A stretch of 9,439 nt of DNA from Microgenomates group bacterium. Its GTDB lineage: Bacteria; Patescibacteriota; Microgenomatia; UBA1400; PJMF01. Under the pieces are notes generated by a model. That model made no database searches, was not told the origin of the DNA, and saw only the letters and a program-made list of their open reading frames with translations. Shown in pieces: positions 6,113-9,439 of this stretch. Made by a program: the position numbers and the translations under genes. The stretch lies in NCBI GenBank assembly GCA_009776965.1, contig WRMU01000036.1:1-9439 (forward strand), written 5' to 3'. How positions within the stretch are numbered: position 1 is the first letter of the stretch; every line of letters starts with the position of its first letter.

Positions 6113-7162
6113 ATGAGCAAAAAACAACTACAAGCTGGATTTACTTTGATAGAAATGGTGATTGTGGTGACTATCTCGGGGTTTTTAGTGACGGCGGCGA
6201 CTTCGCTGATGGCGAGCTTTGCGAGGTTTAAGTATGCGACAGATGTGCAACAGCAACTCAGAAGTGAGGCTAATTTTGCGGCAGGACAAATTGATTTGTT
6301 GATTAGGAACAGTAATGGCATCGCGGATTTGTGTCTTTTGAACCCAATTGCTAATCCGGTATCTTCTGATGGCTCGCCCTGTGTTCCTAGTAATTGTTGC
6401 GCGAGCAAGATTTGTCATGGTAAACCGGTATATGTGTATTGGCAGGAGACGCTTCCGTCGGGTTCGGGTGTTTATTATAATCAACATTCGGCTTCTTGCT
6501 GTCCGACAGCAAGGACGACAGAATATGATTATAGAAAAGGCGGGGTGGGGTCGAAAAGTGCGGAGTTAAACTTTATTACTTTGCAGGAATTATCACAGAG
6601 AAGGACCTGCACGCTCAATGGAATAAAGCCGCAGCTAAAGGAAGTGGCAGATGGGGGAGCGATTTGTTTTGTGGAGACGTCACAAACAACTTATTATAAT
6701 AATACCATTAGGCGGGTCCCAGTTGACAGGGATTTTGGGCAGGTATCGGGTGGGGGCGATCAGCAGCGTTTGGCAGTGGTGAGGGAAGAATATAACCCCA
6801 GTGCTTATACTGGCACAAATGCTAACACTAATTATCTGGATGATCTTAACTGTATCGGCAGAAATTGTGCTGGGGGATGTAGTTTGACAGTAGGTAGCTG
6901 TCCAAGTATGCGGAATAATTATCTAACCTCTAATGCAGTGCACGTGAGCGACTTGATATTCTCCTGTCAGTTAAAGAATCATGGTATGCCTAATCAGGCG
7001 GCATTGATTACTTATACCATCAAATTGGAAAAGCCCAAACGGGCGATGAGGCTAGATTTTTATAATTATGAGGATTTGAGTGGTTATGAGACGTTCACCA
7101 TCACTCGGACGGTGAACTTGCGCAATAGCGGCAATCCCTTTAATCTACCGGTTGACAATTGA
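6113..7162 (+). CDS. GspJ/PilW-like minor pseudopilin with 14 cysteines
   Basis: A 349-residue prepilin-like protein 4 bp after the previous gene. Leader MSKKQLQAG is cut after G9; FTLIEMVIVVTISGFLVTAATS follows with E14 at +5. The sequence ATDVQQQLRSEANFAAGQIDLLIRNSNGI is the usual GspJ/PilW arrangement of N-terminal helix leading to a paired-strand domain. The globular domain has 14 cysteines (74, 90, 95, 96, 101, 129, 130, 166, 185, 247, 252, 256, 263, 285), including CC pairs, which implies a disulfide-stabilised extracellular head. It is the largest of the four and would sit at or near the filament tip. Its last codons overlap the promoter candidate for the next gene. Confidence 0.85.
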   Translation: MSKKQLQAGFTLIEMVIVVTISGFLVTAATSLMASFARFKYATDVQQQLRSEANFAAGQIDLLIRNSNGIADLCLLNPIANPVSSDGSPCVPSNCCASKICHGKPVYVYWQETLPSGSGVYYNQHSASCCPTARTTEYDYRKGGVGSKSAELNFITLQELSQRRTCTLNGIKPQLKEVADGGAICFVETSQTTYYNNTIRRVPVDRDFGQVSGGGDQQRLAVVREEYNPSAYTGTNANTNYLDDLNCIGRNCAGGCSLTVGSCPSMRNNYLTSNAVHVSDLIFSCQLKNHGMPNQAALITYTIKLEKPKRAMRLDFYNYEDLSGYETFTITRTVNLRNSGNPFNLPVDN

Positions 7163-7181
7163 TGATATTCGCGTATATTAT
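7152..7181 (+). promoter_or_regulatory. Promoter overlapping the end of the GspJ-like gene, predicted leaderless start
   Basis: A consensus -35 TTGACA (7152-7157) is followed by TATTAT (7176-7181) at 18 bp, or TATATT (7174-7179) at 16 bp. From TATTAT, six bases lead to the ATG at 7188, which puts the predicted +1 on the A of that ATG, as for the promoter before the first pilin. The -35 overlaps the stop region of the upstream gene. Confidence 0.65.
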
Positions 7182-7187
7182 ACGGCT

Positions 7188-7457
7188 ATGAGCAGAGGTT
7201 TTTTGGGTCTATTGATTGTTTTGGGGTTACTGGCGGCGGGAGCGGGGTATTTACGGTTCAAATTAATTCCAGAATGGAATGAAGCGCTATATAATCAGCA
7301 AATAGAAATGGAGCGGGAGGAGCTGGAGAGATTAGAGTTGACAGAGAGGATTGCTGCTGAGCAGGAAGCCTCGATGGCGGCGCTATATGAGGAAGCGCAA
7401 AATTACGCCACGGCGAGTGCGACAATTAGCGCGGAAGTGATGGAAGATGTCGAGTAA
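7188..7457 (+). CDS. Small membrane-anchored coiled-coil protein, function unknown
   Basis: An 89-residue protein with one N-terminal membrane segment (about residues 5-21, FLGLLIVLGLLAAGAGY) and a highly acidic, charged helix from about 35 to 75 (EMEREELERLELTERIAAEQEA) that looks like a coiled coil. The frame is open upstream to a TTG at 7152, but that codon is part of a consensus -35, so the ATG at 7188 right after the promoter is preferred. I do not recognise the family. With the membrane segment near the N-terminus and no cleavage site, the helix probably projects outside the cell, although the orientation is not fixed by the sequence. Its start suggests a leaderless message, and its end overlaps the next gene by 11 bp, so the two are probably made together. 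Confidence 0.75.
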   Translation: MSRGFLGLLIVLGLLAAGAGYLRFKLIPEWNEALYNQQIEMEREELERLELTERIAAEQEASMAALYEEAQNYATASATISAEVMEDVE

Positions 7458-8133
7458 AAAAAGGAGTTGGTGGGGAGTGGGAGCAATGGCGGTGGCTTTT
7501 TTGGGACTGGGGGCTTGTTTTTTGGGCTGGAGATATGGGCATTGGTTCGGAGGCAAAAAAGCCGATCCGGATTTGCAATTTGGCGAAGTATTGGACGGGC
7601 GCTATATGAATGCGGGAGAGACATTTGTGGTGGATTTTCCCACTCAGCCGAGTGTGGTTTATTTTGGTTCGAGCGAACAGGGGTTGGTAAATTATTATGC
7701 AGGGGACTTGAGCGGGAGGATGGATTTTCGGGTGTCGCAAATGAAGAAAGTGACTGATTTGATGGGAGTGAAGGCGGAGACTTTGCTTAATGATCATGGT
7801 AGCTTGCTGGCGAGCAAAATAACCCAGAGTTATTTGGGGGTGGGGGGTGAGTACATGGTTTTGAAGCAGCAAGAGAATGTGATGGAATTGCAGGTGTTGT
7901 CGCGGCCGACGGACGAGGAGGAACAGAGATATGGGCTGATGAAGCTGATGGCGCGAGAGGATAATTTGTTTATTATTAGTGCGATTGGGAGAGAGGTGGA
8001 TAGGGCGGCGCTAAAGAAGTTTGTGAATAGTTTTGATTTGTTGAAGGCGGAGAATACGGATTTTTATCAGATTGAGGTTGAAGAATTGATTGATCCCAAC
8101 TTTAGTGAATTGCCAGAGGTGAATTATTACTGA
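7447..8133 (+). CDS. Membrane-anchored extracytoplasmic protein, possibly PsbP/Mog1-like fold
   Basis: A 228-residue protein with basic start MSSKKR, a hydrophobic segment at about 8-28, and a soluble domain. LGAC at 21-24 could be a lipobox, but the segment continues hydrophobic, so a simple anchor is equally possible. The soluble part shows a pattern found in PsbP/DUF1795-like lipoproteins: a strand FVVDFPTQP (60-68), a middle block with an amphipathic helix, and a closing NLFIISAIGREVD...ALKKFVNSFDLL (173-199). That fold call is inference from pattern and not a recognised family. The tail (201-228) is acidic and ends in NYY. It overlaps the small coiled-coil gene, with a GGAAG-type weak ribosome site upstream. 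Placement after the pilin genes suggests a partner in the pilus or surface apparatus. Confidence 0.8.
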   Translation: MSSKKRSWWGVGAMAVAFLGLGACFLGWRYGHWFGGKKADPDLQFGEVLDGRYMNAGETFVVDFPTQPSVVYFGSSEQGLVNYYAGDLSGRMDFRVSQMKKVTDLMGVKAETLLNDHGSLLASKITQSYLGVGGEYMVLKQQENVMELQVLSRPTDEEEQRYGLMKLMAREDNLFIISAIGREVDRAALKKFVNSFDLLKAENTDFYQIEVEELIDPNFSELPEVNYY

Positions 8134-8142
8134 TTTTTAGGT

Positions 8143-8285
8143 AGCTCGCCTAAATCGGTATTTTGACGGCTTTAATCGCCGCGCACAGCTCGGCGCGAGT
8201 AAAAAATAATGCTCAATGGGCATTCAGCCCATCTGCGCTTATTTTTTAATTAAAACCGCGCAAAATACTCGATTTATGCTTCGCT
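8143..8285. repeat. Palindromic interspersed element, copy 2 (143 bp)
   Basis: This copy has the same 22-base left end (8143-8164) and 18-base right end (8268-8285) as 694-786. Nearly the whole unit is one imperfect palindrome. The left arm TAAATCGGTATTTT (8151-8164) pairs with AAAATACTCGATTTA (8262-8276) with one bulge, pairing continues through GACGGCTTTAAT against ATTAAAACCGCGC, and then through the A/T tracts and ATGGGC/GCCCAT core at 8201-8247. The left arm carries an unpaired side hairpin of GC-rich 5-bp stem (CGCGC 8180-8184 with GCGCG 8193-8197, or CGCCG with CGGCG in another register). It fills the gap between convergent genes. No ORF is visible. Confidence 0.8.
8201..8247. terminator. 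Bidirectional intrinsic terminator inside repeat copy 2
   Basis: The core stem ATGGGC (8216-8221) / GCCCAT (8227-8232) with loop ATTCA is flanked by AAAAAATAA (8201-8209) and TTATTTTTT (8239-8247), which are exact reverse complements. Read from either strand the hairpin is followed by a U-rich tract, so it could end both the plus-strand pilin transcript and the minus-strand dxr-ispD transcript. The GC core is only six pairs, interrupted from the A/T arms by mismatches, so its strength is uncertain. Confidence 0.65.
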
Positions 8286-8294
8286 GAGAAGTTT

Positions 8295-9011
8295 CTATTT
8301 TTCTGCTTGCCAAGCGCTGCTCACAGCACGAGCAATAGCTAAATCGCTCCTATAAGTAATTTTAATGTTGTCCTCATCACCATCAACAATATAGACTGGT
8401 TCGGAGCTAAATTGACTAATCAACTCGCTGTCGTCGCTGACAATTTGATAACCTTTATCCAGAGCCTCTTGGTAAATATCGAGGAGGAGCTTTCTATTGA
8501 ATAGCTGAGGGGTTTGGGCGAGGTAGCTTTCTTCTCGTCGGAGCGAATCAGTGATAACTTTGGTGGTGGGGTTGACTTTTTTGATGGTGGTGACGGCTTT
8601 GCTGGCTAAGATGGCAGCTTGCGCTCCTCTATCAAGAACGGAAAGGAGCTCTTTGATTTTGGCGGGGCGAATAAAAGGACGAACTCCGTCGTGGATAAGC
8701 ACGACATCACCTTGGGCAGCTTTGAGGCCGTTGAGAGCAGAAAGATAGCGCTCGGCTCCGCCTAAAACTAGTTTTACGGGCAATTTTAATTCTTGGAGGA
8801 GGATGGTTTCATACTCAGCGCGATATTTGGCGCTAACAGTGACAATAATTTCGTCTATTTCGTCCATGACAAAAGCTCGGACGGTGGTGGCGATGATGGT
8901 TTGGGGTTGGTGGTGGGCGGTGGTTAAGACTTGAGTGAGTTTATTACTCCCGAAGCGAGCACTGATGCCAGCGCAATTGATGATAGCGGAAATGGTGTGG
9001 TTTTTATACAT
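8295..9011 (-). CDS. ispD: 2-C-methyl-D-erythritol 4-phosphate cytidylyltransferase
   Basis: A 238-residue cytoplasmic enzyme that joins CTP and MEP to give CDP-methylerythritol, the third step of the MEP isoprenoid pathway. The nucleotide-binding loop INCAGISARFGSNK (11-24) keeps the arginine (R19) and lysine (K24) of the family, although the usual AAG reads CAG. Further family blocks are GGAERYLSALNGL (84-96), IHDGVRP (106-112), SLRREESYLAQTPQLF (156-171), SDDSELI (192-198) and DNIKIT (214-219). The length equals that of the typical enzyme. The frame is open upstream to 9167, but the extra residues are the antisense-frame reading of dxr; the ATG at 9011-9009 directly precedes the conserved loop and overlaps the dxr stop by 8 bp. 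No Shine-Dalgarno is seen, so coupling to dxr is likely. Confidence 0.96.
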   Translation of the reverse strand: MYKNHTISAIINCAGISARFGSNKLTQVLTTAHHQPQTIIATTVRAFVMDEIDEIIVTVSAKYRAEYETILLQELKLPVKLVLGGAERYLSALNGLKAAQGDVVLIHDGVRPFIRPAKIKELLSVLDRGAQAAILASKAVTTIKKVNPTTKVITDSLRREESYLAQTPQLFNRKLLLDIYQEALDKGYQIVSDDSELISQFSSEPVYIVDGDEDNIKITYRSDLAIARAVSSAWQAEK

Positions 9012-9439
9012 GTGACAAGAGATTAGTCGCAATTTGAGCCCCTTTTTCTTCGGCCTTAAGAGCGTTTTTAAGAAGAATATTATCTTCGCCTTGATAGGCG
9101 GAAGTGAATTGTTCGATGCCTTGGATGAGTAAATCGCTGATTTGGGGGAAAGTGATAGTTTGGGCAATAAAAGCGTCGACTAGAACACGGTCGAGGCCAT
9201 GCCAGACAGCAGGGAGGTTCATGGCAGGGTTTTTAAGCAGCTGAGGAATGACATTTAAGACGGGAAACTTGAGAACATCAGGAGGAAGAAAACTGAGATG
9301 TTGGTTGATGAGATCGAGTTTGAGATCGGCGGAAGTAGGTTTTCTGTCTGGATGAAATAGAGCGTATTGGAGGTAGCGATCCATGTTGGGGGTGCCAAAC
9401 TCGCCAATGATGGAACCGTCGATGAATTGAACTAGAGAG
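9004..9439 (-). CDS. dxr: 1-deoxy-D-xylulose 5-phosphate reductoisomerase, C-terminal part (5' end cut by window edge)
   Basis: The frame is open to the right edge and yields 144 residues, about the last third of the protein. SLVQFIDGSIIGEFGTPNM...QYALFHPDR matches the Dxr/IspC block that follows the catalytic domain (family form: S-[IM]-V-E-F-x-DGS-x-x-A-Q-[LM]-G-x-PDM...QYAL). LDLI...LSFLPPDVLKFPVLNVI and PAVWHGLDRVLVDAFIAQTITFPQISDLI match the linker and C-terminal helical domain. The enzyme rearranges and reduces DXP with NADPH to MEP, supplying the substrate of IspD, whose gene overlaps by 8 bp. The metal-binding and NADPH residues lie outside the window. The usual N-A-A-N-E stretch of the C-terminal domain is replaced here by WHGLDR, so this is a divergent member. 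An ATG at 9384 is internal and not the true start. Confidence 0.9.
   Translation of the reverse strand, partial: SLVQFIDGSIIGEFGTPNMDRYLQYALFHPDRKPTSADLKLDLINQHLSFLPPDVLKFPVLNVIPQLLKNPAMNLPAVWHGLDRVLVDAFIAQTITFPQISDLLIQGIEQFTSAYQGEDNILLKNALKAEEKGAQIATNLLSHV

Noticed and set aside
7152..7187. A TTG start at 7152 for the small coiled-coil protein
   Set aside because: The TTG belongs to a consensus TTGACA -35 hexamer, and the ATG at 7188 gives a cleaner membrane-anchor N-terminus.
7426..7872. Long minus-strand frames opposite the last pilin-cluster genes, and similar frames opposite nrdD
   Set aside because: They are mirror readings of G-rich plus-strand coding DNA, without family motifs, and overlap well-supported genes.
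9012..9167. An N-terminal extension of 52 residues for ispD
   Set aside because: This stretch is the out-of-frame reading of dxr. The conserved IspD nucleotide-binding loop begins just after the ATG at 9011, and the resulting length matches the family.
1..9439. tRNA or rRNA genes, CRISPR arrays, transposase genes
   Set aside because: Reading both strands I saw no cloverleaf with a T-loop motif, no regularly spaced direct repeats, and no recombinase or transposase motifs.

Overview
The window looks like a chromosomal segment from an anaerobic or fermentative bacterium with a compact genome, most likely a member of the Patescibacteria (Candidate Phyla Radiation). The grounds are a class III (oxygen-sensitive) ribonucleotide reductase, a run of CPR-style type IV pseudopilins, tightly overlapping genes, almost no Shine-Dalgarno sequences, and standard use of TGA as stop. 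The presence of MEP-pathway genes is less usual for that group, so the placement is an inference and no lineage within it can be named.

Layout. Positions 1-650 (minus strand) hold nearly all of an OmpR/PhoB-type response regulator, cut at the window edge just before its last residues. A 385-bp divergent intergenic region (651-1035) contains a small hairpin, copy 1 of a palindromic interspersed element, and a well-formed nrd promoter: a sigma70-type promoter whose -10 lies inside the first of two NrdR boxes with centres 31 bp apart. Positions 1036-4003 (plus) carry nrdD and nrdG, the anaerobic ribonucleoside-triphosphate reductase and its radical-SAM activase, separated by a long imperfect palindrome. 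From 4006 to 7162 four prepilin-like proteins follow (resembling GspG, GspH/FimT, GspI/PilV and GspJ/PilW in order). They are joined by overlaps or gaps of a few bases, and all have a G|F(S/T)LIE prepilin peptidase site. Two unfamiliar membrane-anchored proteins end the cluster (7188-8133). A second, longer copy of the palindromic element, which contains a symmetrical terminator hairpin, lies in the gap between the convergent gene groups (8143-8285). The minus-strand genes ispD (8295-9011) and the 3' part of dxr/ispC (9004 to the right edge) close the window.

How the parts work together. NrdD and NrdG make dNTPs without oxygen, and NrdR would repress them when (d)ATP is plentiful. The pilin cluster starts only 2 bp after nrdG, but it has its own promoter (TTGAAA, 17-bp spacer, extended -10) placed so that transcription would begin at the A of the pilin ATG. 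A similar promoter sits exactly in front of the ATG at 7188. Both predict leaderless mRNAs, in keeping with the lack of ribosome binding sites. The four pseudopilins probably form the tip or initiation complex of a type IV pilus or related filament. They carry 4, 8, 2 and 14 cysteines, which suggests disulfide-stabilised extracellular domains. Dxr and IspD are steps two and three of the MEP isoprenoid pathway.

The least explained items are the two-copy palindromic element with conserved ends and variable core, the leaderless promoter architecture, the large nrdD-nrdG palindrome, and the two uncharacterised proteins at the end of the pilin cluster.
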